This document shows, one piece after another, positions 45,968 through 54,715 of a DNA stretch of 64,000 nucleotides (within the stretch, counting starts at the first letter, position 1; every line of letters begins with the position of its first letter). The stretch is taken from NCBI GenBank assembly GCA_021295915.1, contig JAGWBK010000001.1:203644-267643 (forward strand). Reading direction: 5' to 3'. A program made the translations under genes and the position numbers. This DNA is from Dehalococcoidia bacterium. GTDB lineage: Bacteria; Chloroflexota; Dehalococcoidia; Lucifugimonadales; UBA1123. The notes under the pieces are model-generated. The model was not told the origin of the DNA, made no database searches, and worked only from the letters and a program-made list of their open reading frames with translations.

Positions 45968-46341
45968 ATGGGCTGGGCTGAGTCCGATTCGGGAGGGATC
46001 TGGTCAGTAAGGCTATCGAGGAGGCGAAGCATTTCATTCCCCTCGTCGAGAGTTTCGTCTAGGACAAACCTGAGCAGAGGGACGTTGCGGGTCTCCAGCC
46101 TGCCCCTGAGCTGCCGTCGGATGAAACCGGAGGCATCTTCCAGGCCTGCGATAGCGTCCTCTTTCTCGCGCAGGTTACCGTAGACGCTCACGTACACCTT
46201 AGCGTGCTGAATATCGGCTGACGTGTCCACACGGGTAACGCTCATCTCAACGGCGACCCGAGGGTCTCTGACCTCGTTCCGGATCAGTTCGCTGAGATCA
46301 CGTCGAATCAGGGAGTTTAGACGCTCGATTCTCCTGGACAT
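45964..46341 (-). CDS. rbfA: Ribosome-binding factor A
   Basis: This 125-residue KH-fold protein assists 16S rRNA 5'-end maturation. RRIERLNSLIRRDLSELIRNEVRDPR at the N-terminus, AKVYVSVYG near residue 50 and the LRFVLDETLDEG end are typical. Length is normal. It sits between infB and truB, the common order in many bacteria, and overlaps truB by 4 nt. Confidence 0.93.
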   Translation of the reverse strand: MSRRIERLNSLIRRDLSELIRNEVRDPRVAVEMSVTRVDTSADIQHAKVYVSVYGNLREKEDAIAGLEDASGFIRRQLRGRLETRNVPLLRFVLDETLDEGNEMLRLLDSLTDQIPPESDSAQPI

Positions 46342-46356
46342 GGACCGTAGCTGGCC

Positions 46357-48204
46357 TTATCTCACCTGCTCGGAGCGATACGCCTCTATGACGTCGTCGA
46401 TCTCCCAGCCATTGAAGCGATCTAAGGTGACTCCACCCTCGAATCCGGTCGCTACCTCACGTACGTCATCCTGGAAGTGGCGCAAGCTCGAGATGGGGCC
46501 TTCAGCGATTAGATCACCGTTGCGTAGGACCCGCAACTTGGCACCACGAGCTATTCTGCCGTCATTGACGTAAATGCCGCCGACCTTGATGGACCTCCCG
46601 AGTGTAAAGACTGCTCTGACAGTTGCCCTGCCCTCGAGCACGTCCCTGTACACTGGCTCAAGCATTCCAGTAAGCGCCAGAGCGATATCTTCGGTCATGT
46701 GGTAGATGACGTCGTAGTTGCGTATCTCCACGCCCTCCTGGTTGGCAAGCGCCTGGGCACCCTGTTCCGGTGGGCTGTTAAAGCCAATGATGATCGCCTG
46801 GGACGCTACCGCGAGCAGTATGTCGCTTTCGGTGATTCCGCCGCTGGCGATGTGAACAATATTGACGCGCGTTTCGTCCGTGTTCAGGCGCTCCAATGCT
46901 CCCCTTACGGGCTCGACTGTGCCCTGGACGTCTGTCTTTAAAATCAGGTTGAGCGCCTTGACCTCGCCCAACTGGATGCGTGTGTGAACGTCATCCAGCG
47001 TAGGTCCTGACTGGCGTTCCCTTCGCATGTCCCGTTCGTACTCGGTTACCAGCTGCCGTGCCTCACGCTCGTCCTCGGCAACTTCAAAGAGTTCACCAGC
47101 TTCAGGAAGATCACTAAGGCCCAGAATCTCAACGGGGGTTGAAGGTCCAGCGGACTCGATTCGTTCGCCATTGGGGTCGAACATTGCCCTGACCTTGCCC
47201 CTGATTCCTCCGATGACGATATTGTCGCCAACCTCGAGAGTACCGGTCTGTATGAGAAGCGTGGCTACGCTGCCCCTGCTCTTGTCACGACGTGCGTCGA
47301 CTACGACTCCCAGTGCATACCTTTCAGGATTGGCCTGAAATTCACTTACCTCTGAGAGTACAACCAGGTTGTCTACGAGGTCATCGACGCCTTCACCTTG
47401 CAGTGCCGACATCGGCACCGAAATAATGTCGCCCCCCCACTCCTCGATCAGCAGGTTCTGTTCAGCAAGCTGTCTCTTTACGCGTTCAGTGTCGGCATTG
47501 GGTAGATCGACCTTATTTATGGCCACGACAATAGGAACATCGGCTGCCCTGGCGTGGTCGATGGCCTCGATTGTCTGGGGCATGATGCCATCGTCGGCAG
47601 CAACGATCAGTACTGCAATGTCCGTGACCTGTGCGCCTCGGGCCCGCATCGCAGTAAATGCCTCATGCCCTGGTGTGTCTATGAAGGTGACCGTGGTCCC
47701 GTTGCGATCGATCTGATACGCGCCTATGTGCTGGGTTATTCCCCCTGCCTCCCCCTCCACCACGTTGGCGTTTCTGATTTTGTCCAGGAGAGTAGTCTTA
47801 CCGTGGTCGACGTGACCCAGAATTGTAATCACTGGTGGTCTTGGGCGTAGCGCCTCCTGGTCCTCTTCCTCATCCGGAGAGATGACCAGAGAAGTAGAGC
47901 CGCTATCCACCTGGGACTCGGCATCAAGGGGAAGCACTCCAAATCCAAAGGCTGGGGCTACCAGGGATGCAATATCGTGCTCGATCACGTCGTTAATCGT
48001 GAACATATAGCCGTTGCGCATCAACTCTTTGATGACCTCAACGGCACCTACCTCCATCACGGAGGACAGGTCAGCAACGGTGACCGCAGCCGGGATGTCC
48101 AGAGGCTCGAGTCCCTGAAGCCTGATGGCCGTGGAGATCTCTTCGAGACTGTGTTCTCGAACTGCTGATCCCTGCTGGTTAGACTGTGCCTGTTCGGTTG
48201 TCAT
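46357..48204 (-). CDS. infB: Translation initiation factor IF-2
   Basis: This 615-residue GTPase recruits initiator tRNA. A short N-terminal IF2_N module (about residues 15-80) is followed by the G domain with [12 protein letters not shown] (about 126-137), DTPGHEAF and NKVDL, then the domains ending in [15 protein letters not shown]. It lacks the long N-terminal extension of proteobacterial IF-2. Ser/Thr and Asp/Glu-rich residues link the two parts. It lies 30 nt downstream of ylxR. Confidence 0.95.
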   Translation of the reverse strand: MTTEQAQSNQQGSAVREHSLEEISTAIRLQGLEPLDIPAAVTVADLSSVMEVGAVEVIKELMRNGYMFTINDVIEHDIASLVAPAFGFGVLPLDAESQVDSGSTSLVISPDEEEDQEALRPRPPVITILGHVDHGKTTLLDKIRNANVVEGEAGGITQHIGAYQIDRNGTTVTFIDTPGHEAFTAMRARGAQVTDIAVLIVAADDGIMPQTIEAIDHARAADVPIVVAINKVDLPNADTERVKRQLAEQNLLIEEWGGDIISVPMSALQGEGVDDLVDNLVVLSEVSEFQANPERYALGVVVDARRDKSRGSVATLLIQTGTLEVGDNIVIGGIRGKVRAMFDPNGERIESAGPSTPVEILGLSDLPEAGELFEVAEDEREARQLVTEYERDMRRERQSGPTLDDVHTRIQLGEVKALNLILKTDVQGTVEPVRGALERLNTDETRVNIVHIASGGITESDILLAVASQAIIIGFNSPPEQGAQALANQEGVEIRNYDVIYHMTEDIALALTGMLEPVYRDVLEGRATVRAVFTLGRSIKVGGIYVNDGRIARGAKLRVLRNGDLIAEGPISSLRHFQDDVREVATGFEGGVTLDRFNGWEIDDVIEAYRSEQVR

Positions 48205-48234
48205 AGTGCCCCGTCCACCTACTGTCTCGAGCCT

Positions 48235-48525
48235 TTAGTCTACAGATTCTGTTACGGACGCGATTGCCACTGTGTTCAACAGGTTATTCCACTCGCCCTC
48301 GCCAATCCTGGTCTTTAGCGAGTGTTCCAGCCTGCCGCGCCTCAGTGACTCAGGGGCGGCTCTGCACTCCATGCAGAGGTAGGCCCCGCGCCCATTGAGC
48401 TTGCCACCCTGGTCGACTGTGACCTTACCTTCAGGCGGCGACACGATTCGCAGCAATTCCCTTTTCGCGGTCTTCAGCCCACAGGACACACAGGTTCTTA
48501 GAGGAATGCGTTTGCTCTTTACCAT
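48235..48525 (-). CDS. YlxR family RNA-binding protein (RnpM-like)
   Basis: The protein has 96 residues if started at the ATG with GGAG at 8 nt; an ATG six codons upstream is possible. The RTCVSCGLKTAKRELLRIV opening and NGRGAYLCMECRAA motif are the family signatures, with Cys pairs able to hold metal. Members sit between nusA and infB and bind RNA, and in Firmicutes one modulates RNase P. The context here is the same. Confidence 0.9.
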   Translation of the reverse strand: MVKSKRIPLRTCVSCGLKTAKRELLRIVSPPEGKVTVDQGGKLNGRGAYLCMECRAAPESLRRGRLEHSLKTRIGEGEWNNLLNTVAIASVTESVD

Positions 48526-48579
48526 GGGCGAAACTCCATCCAATTCGCTCCAGGAAACAGCAGTAACTCGCTGCGGGTA

Positions 48580-50235
48580 CTATCTCCGCCTTCTGACTGG
48601 CCTGCCCCGTCGACGGCTCCGCCCACGGGCGGGTGGCGGCGAGTCGGTGCTTCCATCTGCGTTGCCGGCCCTCCTTGTGCGCCTTGCCGTAACGCCACCT
48701 CTCAACCCGGCGATGTCCTCGGCAAACCTGATCTGGCTGGGCTCCGCCTGCCCTGCAGCAGTTGGGATTGCCCAGACATGCTCAGGTAGATCACGAAGCG
48801 AGGTCGCTTCGGCTTCCTTGGCGGCTTGAGCCTCGCGTTCCTGCTCCTCAGCTTCAAGTGCGGCGAGGAATTCTGCCTCCTCACGCTCGAGCTCGGCCAG
48901 GATTGCGGCTTCTTCGCGCTCTCGTTCAGCTTGCGCTGCAGCCTCAGCCTCTTCGTCCACGACTTCTTCAACTGGCGCTTCTTCAGGGACAGCCTCGACG
49001 ATTGCCTCCGCAACCTCCTGAACGGCTGCTGCCGCCTCTGCGACCACGGCGTCCTCTGCAGTGGCAACAGCAAGTTCAGGCTCCACGGGCGGTGCTTCCT
49101 CCGGAGCTTCAGCAACGGCTGTGAGAGCCTCCTCCGCCTGGCGCGCCGCTTCTGCAGCTGCCTCTTCGGCGGCAATCCGAGCGCGCTCCAGTGCGAGCGC
49201 TTCGGCCTCGGTCGAACTCTTTATATCAACGCTCCATGCGGTAAGTTTGGCTGCCAGCCTGGCATTCTGCCCTTCTTTGCCGATTGCAAGGGAAAGCTGC
49301 CTGTCCGGGACCACGGCGATGGCCGCCTGACTTTCTGAGTCGAGTTCTACCCTGAGAACCTGGGCGGGATTGAGTGCGTTCGCGATGAATCGCGAAATGT
49401 CCCTGTTCCACTCTAGAACGTCGATCTTCTCGCCCTGCAGCTCATTGACGATGTTCTGTATACGCACTCCCCTAAGTCCGACGCACGACCCCACGGGATC
49501 TACGCCGTCCTGGCGTGCCCGTACCGCTACCTTGCTGCGTGATCCAGCCTCGCGAGAGACCGCTACCATCTCGACAGCACCGTTGTAGATCTCGGGAACT
49601 TCCATTTCAAACAGTCGTCGGAGGAAGTCCCTGTCGGCACGCGATACAACTAGCTCAGTGCCCCGCGCCGTGCGCTCGACTGACCTCAGCAGGACCTTGA
49701 ATTTCTGACCCTGCCTGTAGCGCTCATTGGGCATCTGTTCAGACTGTGGAAGAATAGCCTCGCCCCTAACCATGTCTACGACGACATGCCTGGGCTCAAT
49801 TCTCTGTACAGTGACTGAGAAGACCTCGCCCACCCTGTCAGTGAACTCCTGGAACACGAGGTCGCGCTCGGCCTCTCTCAGGCGTTGTACAACCACCTGC
49901 TTGGCAGTCTGCGCCGCGATTCGGCCGGCACTGTGCGGGATCTGCTGTGTCGAGATGACGTCGTCAACCTGGGCATCTGCCTTAATCTGGCGCGCCTCTT
50001 CGAGGGTGATCTCGGTCACCGGGTCTACTACTTCAGCGGCAACGGTCTTCAGAATGTTGACCGTTACATCACCAGAACCGGGGTCTAGCTTGACCGAAAT
50101 GTTCTGCCCTGCGGCGATCGCGTCCTTTCGGTACGCTGAAGCCAACGCTGCCTCGATAGCAGATAGCACTATCTCGCGCGGCAGATTTCGCTCGGCGGCC
50201 AACTGGGTCAAGGCGACAAGGAAATCGCTCTTCAT
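48580..50235 (-). CDS. nusA: Transcription termination/antitermination factor NusA with long C-terminal tail
   Basis: The protein has 551 residues. It comprises an N-terminal polymerase-binding domain, an S1 domain (about 135-200, FTDRVGEVFSVTVQRIEP) and KH domains (about 215-345, VGLRGVRIQNIVNELQGEKIDVLEW; IGKEGQNARLAAKLT). The remaining 205 residues are unusual: an Ala/Glu-rich coiled-coil-like stretch, a conserved-looking DLPEHVWAIPTA segment, and a basic RGRSRRRGRPVRRRR end. GGAGGTGG lies 7 nt before the ATG. It is the first full gene of the operon. No rimP precedes it; a 33-codon leader ORF occupies that place. Confidence 0.93.
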   Translation of the reverse strand: MKSDFLVALTQLAAERNLPREIVLSAIEAALASAYRKDAIAAGQNISVKLDPGSGDVTVNILKTVAAEVVDPVTEITLEEARQIKADAQVDDVISTQQIPHSAGRIAAQTAKQVVVQRLREAERDLVFQEFTDRVGEVFSVTVQRIEPRHVVVDMVRGEAILPQSEQMPNERYRQGQKFKVLLRSVERTARGTELVVSRADRDFLRRLFEMEVPEIYNGAVEMVAVSREAGSRSKVAVRARQDGVDPVGSCVGLRGVRIQNIVNELQGEKIDVLEWNRDISRFIANALNPAQVLRVELDSESQAAIAVVPDRQLSLAIGKEGQNARLAAKLTAWSVDIKSSTEAEALALERARIAAEEAAAEAARQAEEALTAVAEAPEEAPPVEPELAVATAEDAVVAEAAAAVQEVAEAIVEAVPEEAPVEEVVDEEAEAAAQAEREREEAAILAELEREEAEFLAALEAEEQEREAQAAKEAEATSLRDLPEHVWAIPTAAGQAEPSQIRFAEDIAGLRGGVTARRTRRAGNADGSTDSPPPARGRSRRRGRPVRRRR

Positions 50236-50238
50236 TAC

Positions 50239-50340
50239 TCAGCCACCTCCACTTTCTGGCGGATTTAGGATTCCCGATTTAACAAAGAAAGTGGGCGATG
50301 CCCACTTCCGCAAGTCAACAAATTCAACGATGGATTTCAT
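50239..50340 (-). CDS. Leader ORF upstream of nusA (33 codons)
   Basis: The predicted transcription start of the nusA operon falls on the ATG at 50340. The frame runs 33 codons (MKSIVEFVDL at its start) and ends with TGA 3 nt before the nusA ATG, in the same frame as nusA. The nusA ribosome binding site lies within its last codons. A hairpin with a T-rich tail falls inside it. I do not recognise the peptide. It may be a regulatory leader rather than a functional protein. Confidence 0.45.
   Translation of the reverse strand: MKSIVEFVDLRKWASPTFFVKSGILNPPESGGG
50281..50307 (-). terminator. Putative attenuator hairpin in nusA leader
   Basis: On the minus strand AAGTGGGC (50307-50300) pairs with GCCCACTT (50296-50289) across a three-base loop and is followed by TCTTTGTT (50288-50281). 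The stem plus T-rich tail resembles a weak intrinsic terminator about 55 nt upstream of the nusA start. NusA itself stimulates such pausing and termination, so autoregulation is plausible. Confidence 0.55.
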
Positions 50341-50345
50341 CGGGC

Positions 50346-50374
50346 ATTATAACAGCAATACCCCTCACTAACAA
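50346..50374 (-). promoter_or_regulatory. Strong predicted promoter of the nusA operon
   Basis: On the minus strand TTGTTA (50374-50369), a 17-nt spacer and a perfect TATAAT (50351-50346). Five bases then lead to the leader ORF ATG, so the transcript probably starts at or next to that ATG. Confidence 0.75.
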
Positions 50375-50666
50375 GCAGACGAGGCAGCCGGTTGTAGTCT
50401 CAGGTCCAGCAGTTCCGGAGCGGATATTTGAACAGCATCCGGAAGGCAATCCTGCTGGGACTGCCGTATCCCAAGTGGTTGCAGACACCTCCGAGCCCAC
50501 GTCTGTTCAGGCTCTTCCCTGAAGTACGGAATTCCTCACTCCGACATACATTTACCTTCCCTTAGCTTGGAGGGCCGACAATTCGCTATGTTACGATTGG
50601 TTTCGTTCTAATACTTGTTCAAGAACTGTCTCAACTGTGCGGCATCTCGCCTGCAGGAGGCTACTG
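50375..50666. other. Intergenic region, no supported feature
   Basis: This stretch lies between the divergent nusA promoter and the beta-propeller lipoprotein gene. I see no convincing gene, RNA or repeat. A promoter for the rightward gene must lie here, but several AT-rich candidates near 50580-50615 are equally weak. Confidence 0.4.
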
Positions 50667-51671
50667 GTGTCTTTTCGATCGAACTTACCGTACGCTGCTC
50701 CCCTGTCACTGACCATCTGTCTGTGGGTGGCGTTGGCATTCGTTCTAGCGGGATGCGCGACGGAGGGATCTAGGATTGTCTTCACGTCTGACCGAGACGG
50801 CAATCTGGAGATCTATTCCATCTCCTCCACTGGCGAGGATGAGAGGAACCTGACCCAGTCGAATCGCGACGAACACTCTCCCCTGTTGTCTCAGAACCGA
50901 AGCTTGATCGCCTTCCTCACCGGCACCAGCGAAAGGTCGGCGCTTGAAGTCATGCGGACCGACGGCTCTGAACGTATTCAGATCGCAAATGGCGAACTGT
51001 TATCCGACCATCGTTGGAGTCCGGCGGGCGAGCGAATCGCATTCCTCGGAAGACAGGGAGATCGCAAGAGAGTGATGGTGGGATACACCGATGGCTCGGG
51101 GAGCGGGCTTTTGACCTCGATAGAAGCAGATGAGGTCGGAGACTGGGCGCGGAACGGCGAATACGTTGCCTTTGCCCTTACGGAGTGGGATGGACAGGGA
51201 ATCTACGTACGAAACCCCGACGGAGTCAATGAGCTGAGACTGTCGGACCAGCCCGACTACAGCCCTCGCTGGTCTCCATCCTCAAGGCAGATCGCCTTTC
51301 TGTCAACTAGGGACGGCAATCCAGAACTCTACATAATGGACGCCGACGGCACCAACGTGAGGCGACTTACCAACACTGAAGGCGCCGAGTACGACATCGC
51401 ATGGTCACCCAGGGGAAGGCGAATTCTTTTCGTCTCTGAGCAGGATGGAAATCCTGAGATATACTCTGTAGCGAACGATGGAACAGACATGACACGGTTG
51501 ACGTACAATACGGTCGTCGACAACCAGCCAGTGTGGGCGCCTTCGGGACAGTTGATAGCTTTCGTAAGCTATCTCGACGGTGACGCTGACATATTCGTCA
51601 TGGACGCTGACGGTTCCAACCAGAAACGGCTGACCGACAATGACGCCGACGACACCAGCCCATCCTGGTGA
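50667..51671 (+). CDS. TolB-like beta-propeller lipoprotein (PD40/WD40-like repeats)
   Basis: The protein has 334 residues from the GTG preceded by AGGAGG at 6 nt. The signal peptide ends in a lipobox (FVLAGC). About six PD40-type blades follow, with repeats such as SDRDGNLEIYSIS, STRDGNPELYIMDADGTNVRRLT and YLDGDADIFVMDADGSNQKRLT, each ending in a P-x-W-SP-like turn. It is similar to the propeller of TolB, but no Tol-Pal genes are adjacent and the TolB N-terminal domain is absent. It probably binds protein or glycan at the cell surface. Confidence 0.85.
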   Translation: MSFRSNLPYAAPLSLTICLWVALAFVLAGCATEGSRIVFTSDRDGNLEIYSISSTGEDERNLTQSNRDEHSPLLSQNRSLIAFLTGTSERSALEVMRTDGSERIQIANGELLSDHRWSPAGERIAFLGRQGDRKRVMVGYTDGSGSGLLTSIEADEVGDWARNGEYVAFALTEWDGQGIYVRNPDGVNELRLSDQPDYSPRWSPSSRQIAFLSTRDGNPELYIMDADGTNVRRLTNTEGAEYDIAWSPRGRRILFVSEQDGNPEIYSVANDGTDMTRLTYNTVVDNQPVWAPSGQLIAFVSYLDGDADIFVMDADGSNQKRLTDNDADDTSPSW

Positions 51672-51755
51672 TCGGCCACATGCGTGCAGGCTGTCCTGAT
51701 CTGTACGGCTTGCTATTATGAGTAAGTCAGTCTGACCATCTCCGGAGGAACCGAA

Positions 51756-52544
51756 ATGTCCGAGCCAAGTGTCATAAGTGAGCGAGTTGGTGATGTCGGT
51801 GTCCTGACACTCAACAGGCCCGACAAGATGAACGCCATAGACCGCAGCATGATCGACGATTTTCATTGTGCCGTCGATCAGGCTCATGAAGACGGTGTTC
51901 GTACCCTTCTAGTAACTGGCGCGGGGCGAGGATTCTGTGCAGGAGCGGACCTGACCCCCGCTCCGGGACAGGGACACATACCTGGCACCGAAACGCTGGC
52001 GCAACGAGGGATGCCGCTCGGCTATCCTTCGCTGATGCTACAGCGGTTCCCAAGACCCACGATTGCCGCCGTGAATGGCGCTTCCGTTGGCGCCGGATTT
52101 GGCCTCGCACTCGCCTGTGATATTCGGATCGCAGCCGAGAGCGCCAGATTTTCGGCGATCTTCGCCAAGCGGGCGCTGTCGCCGGACTATGGCTGTACAC
52201 AACTGCTGCCCATGGCGATCGGCATGTCGAAGGCGCTGGAGTTGATGTACTCTGGCGACATTATCGACGCTACGGAGGCAGAACGCATCGGTCTCGTGAG
52301 CGAGGTCGTGCCTGATGACGAGCTGCTGGAGCGAGCGATGGACTTGGCACAGAAGCTGGCCTCCGGCCCCTCTGTCGCGCACGGATTAACCAAGAAACTC
52401 GCCTACTCGTCCTACTCCCGCGATCTGCACGACCAGCTGTGGCATGAGGGCCTGGCCAGTCAGACAAGTGGTTCCACAGAGGACAGGGCTGAAGGCGTGC
52501 AGGCCTTCCTCGAAAGACGCGAGCCTGTTTTCAAGGGGCGGTAG
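51756..52544 (+). CDS. Enoyl-CoA hydratase/isomerase family protein
   Basis: This 262-residue crotonase-fold enzyme acts on acyl-CoA thioesters. The oxyanion-hole segments are GAGRGFCAGADL near residue 60 and VNGASVGAGFGLALACD near residue 105. The position of the second catalytic Glu is occupied in KRALSPDYGCTQLLP, with Asp as in PaaG-like isomerases/hydratases rather than the Glu of classic crotonases. GGAGGA precedes the ATG. It is monocistronic and converges on the amidohydrolase gene 3 nt away. Confidence 0.85.
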   Translation: MSEPSVISERVGDVGVLTLNRPDKMNAIDRSMIDDFHCAVDQAHEDGVRTLLVTGAGRGFCAGADLTPAPGQGHIPGTETLAQRGMPLGYPSLMLQRFPRPTIAAVNGASVGAGFGLALACDIRIAAESARFSAIFAKRALSPDYGCTQLLPMAIGMSKALELMYSGDIIDATEAERIGLVSEVVPDDELLERAMDLAQKLASGPSVAHGLTKKLAYSSYSRDLHDQLWHEGLASQTSGSTEDRAEGVQAFLERREPVFKGR

Positions 52545-52547
52545 TAG

Positions 52548-53657
52548 CTACTCCTCGTTAGACACCCCGAGTAGTCGAGCCACGGCGCCTCCCAGGATCA
52601 GGTCGCGCTCATCCTGCGTTAGGAAGTCGCGGTGGGTCCGAATCATGTCGACGTTCTGCCTGTAGGTCCAGAAGCGCATTACGATAGGCATGTCCGTTCC
52701 CCACATGAGGCGTTCCGCACCAATGCGGCTAACGCACTTCTCTATCGCATCGCTCACCTGGAGCATCGGGTAGTCCCATACCGCACCAAGCGCGATCGGG
52801 AATAGGAACTGAAGATGCAGGTTCGGGTGGTCGAACGGACGGAAGACATCGTCAGGAAGGTCTACTGACTCTTCAGTCATGAACGCCCGCCACTCAAGGC
52901 CGTGGGTCATGACTACCGGCACATCGGGATATCTCTCCATCCAACGAGTGAGAGTAGCCAGCTCCGCTGCATAGCTCTCGACTGCCGGGTCCCGGCGAGG
53001 CTTCAACGAGAAGAATACCGGAATGCCCAGTTTCGCTATTCCGTCCCAGAACTGGTGAAACTCTGGCGCGTCCCACGGGCCGCTGTAGTTGTACAGATCA
53101 AGCTGTGGAGGCAGGAACTGAAGACCGACCAGCCCACCGTCCTCTACGGCACTCGTGACACTCGCGAGTGAGTCTGCAGGGTCGGTGTTTGTCTTCCACT
53201 CTGGTGTGTGTGCCAAGCCAAGCAGCCTGTCGGGATACTGAGAAACGCAGTCCGCTATGAATTCGTTTCCGATGCCCAGGTAGGGCGTCCGGTGCAGAAG
53301 CGCCTTTGACACGCCAGCGTAGTCCATCTCGGCCACCAGCCGGTCTGCAGGGTAGCTCATGTCGGTGACGGACGGCGGGAAGTACTGCTTGAAGTAGCGC
53401 TCACCATCTGCCGTCCACTCGAATCTCCCGTTCGTGGCGGCGTGGAAGTCTGATGGCTTCAGCGCGTTCAGAGATTGCCAGTTGTCGGCATCGATAAGTG
53501 CCGACGCGTCGCCTGGGGCAAGGTCGCGTGCCCTCCATACTGGCTGATGATGGGTTGCCATTGCCTGCTGAAGATGCCGCCGGAAATCGTCAGGATCGTC
53601 GAATCCACCGTCCCCCGCGGTTGATGGGAAGCAGTAGGCGTGTCCGTCAAAGATCAT
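52548..53657 (-). CDS. Amidohydrolase-2 family protein
   Basis: The protein has 369 residues from the ATG that follows GGGAGAGA; a longer start adds non-homologous residues. It is a TIM-barrel of the ACMSD/gamma-resorcylate decarboxylase group: MIFDGHAYCFP at the N-terminus, GLAHTPEW, VVMTHGLEW and WGTDMPIVMRFW near the C-terminus, with the family Asp. The usual HxH metal motif after strand 1 reads GHAYC, so a metal ligand appears to be missing. The hydroxyacid dehydrogenase gene ends the other side of an 11-nt gap, suggesting a shared catabolic step. Confidence 0.75.
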   Translation of the reverse strand: MIFDGHAYCFPSTAGDGGFDDPDDFRRHLQQAMATHHQPVWRARDLAPGDASALIDADNWQSLNALKPSDFHAATNGRFEWTADGERYFKQYFPPSVTDMSYPADRLVAEMDYAGVSKALLHRTPYLGIGNEFIADCVSQYPDRLLGLAHTPEWKTNTDPADSLASVTSAVEDGGLVGLQFLPPQLDLYNYSGPWDAPEFHQFWDGIAKLGIPVFFSLKPRRDPAVESYAAELATLTRWMERYPDVPVVMTHGLEWRAFMTEESVDLPDDVFRPFDHPNLHLQFLFPIALGAVWDYPMLQVSDAIEKCVSRIGAERLMWGTDMPIVMRFWTYRQNVDMIRTHRDFLTQDERDLILGGAVARLLGVSNEE

Positions 53658-53668
53658 TTCTCTCTCCC

Positions 53669-54622
53669 TCAGAACCCCGCGGTCTTGTCGCAAACATAGA
53701 TGAAGGGCTCGTTTGCCAGGAATCTGCGCAGGTTCTCCCTGAAAATCTCCCTTCGACCCTCCCACATTTCAACCGTCAGCGCAGAGGAGTGAGGAGAGAT
53801 AATCACGTTGTCGAGGTCCCACCACGGACTGTCCTCTGGCAGCGGCTCGACCTCGAAGGCATCGATACCCGCCCCGGCGATGCTCTTGTTGCTCAACACA
53901 TCGAACAGGGCGTCCTCATCGACGATTCCCCCTCTTGAGATGATTATCAGGTGCGCGGTCGACTTCATCAACGCAAGTTGCTCCGCTCCAATCATGCCCT
54001 TCGAGTCCACCGTGTACGGCGCAGTCACCACGAACCAGTCAGACATTTGCAGCAGATCGTTCAGCCGGTCCAGTCCCCACACATCGCTGACCCCGGGAGG
54101 AGCCTGAAAAGGGTCCCTGTCAACGGCATAGACTTCCATGCCGAACCCCATCGCCCTTCTCGCGACGCCTGAGCCGATGTCACCGAGAGCAAGGATGCCC
54201 ATCGTAGTGCCCTCCATCTCGATGAAGGATCGGTCGTACTTGGCTCCATCCCAGACGTGAGCCTTCTGATCGAGGACCATCTCGTTTGTGCGATGAGCAA
54301 ATGCGAGGCACATGGAAATGACATGGTCTGCCATTGGCGCCGCATGAGGTCCTCTTGCGTTAGTGAGAACGACGTCACTATCGACGATCTCCGGGATTTC
54401 AGTCAGCTTATCGATGCCTGTGCCGGGGCAATGCAACCATCGAAGATGGTCGGCAGCGAGAAACACGTCCCGATTTGGCGCGCCCAGGTACGCGTCCGCG
54501 TCTTTGATCTCGCGGGCCTGATCTTCCTGCGACGTTGCAAACACGAACTCGACACTTGGGAACTCGCTTGTGAGACTGTCCTCGAATCCGTCACCAAAGA
54601 GGCTGGTTACAACTACCTTCAT
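53669..54622 (-). CDS. D-isomer-specific 2-hydroxyacid dehydrogenase
   Basis: The protein has 317 residues. The NAD-binding motif is LALGDIGSGVARRAMGFG near residue 145. Catalytic residues are the Arg in IIISRGGIVDEDAL (about 230), the Glu in DAFEVEPLPEDSPWW (about 260) and the His in ISPHSSA (about 285). The enzyme reduces a 2-keto acid to a D-2-hydroxy acid or the reverse. The substrate is unknown. It is in an operon with the downstream amidohydrolase. Confidence 0.88.
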   Translation of the reverse strand: MKVVVTSLFGDGFEDSLTSEFPSVEFVFATSQEDQAREIKDADAYLGAPNRDVFLAADHLRWLHCPGTGIDKLTEIPEIVDSDVVLTNARGPHAAPMADHVISMCLAFAHRTNEMVLDQKAHVWDGAKYDRSFIEMEGTTMGILALGDIGSGVARRAMGFGMEVYAVDRDPFQAPPGVSDVWGLDRLNDLLQMSDWFVVTAPYTVDSKGMIGAEQLALMKSTAHLIIISRGGIVDEDALFDVLSNKSIAGAGIDAFEVEPLPEDSPWWDLDNVIISPHSSALTVEMWEGRREIFRENLRRFLANEPFIYVCDKTAGF

Positions 54623-54715
54623 CTGAAACTCCCGTACTCACGTTGTGCCGTTTCCCAATTGTCCTACTGCAAATGCTCAACCACGCTAACACAATCTGCT
54701 GAGGGTGTCTGAGAA

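Noticed and set aside
50298-50522. 74-codon plus-strand frame in the nusA upstream gap
   Set aside because: It has no ribosome binding site and no recognisable domain, and it overlaps the nusA leader and promoter on the other strand.
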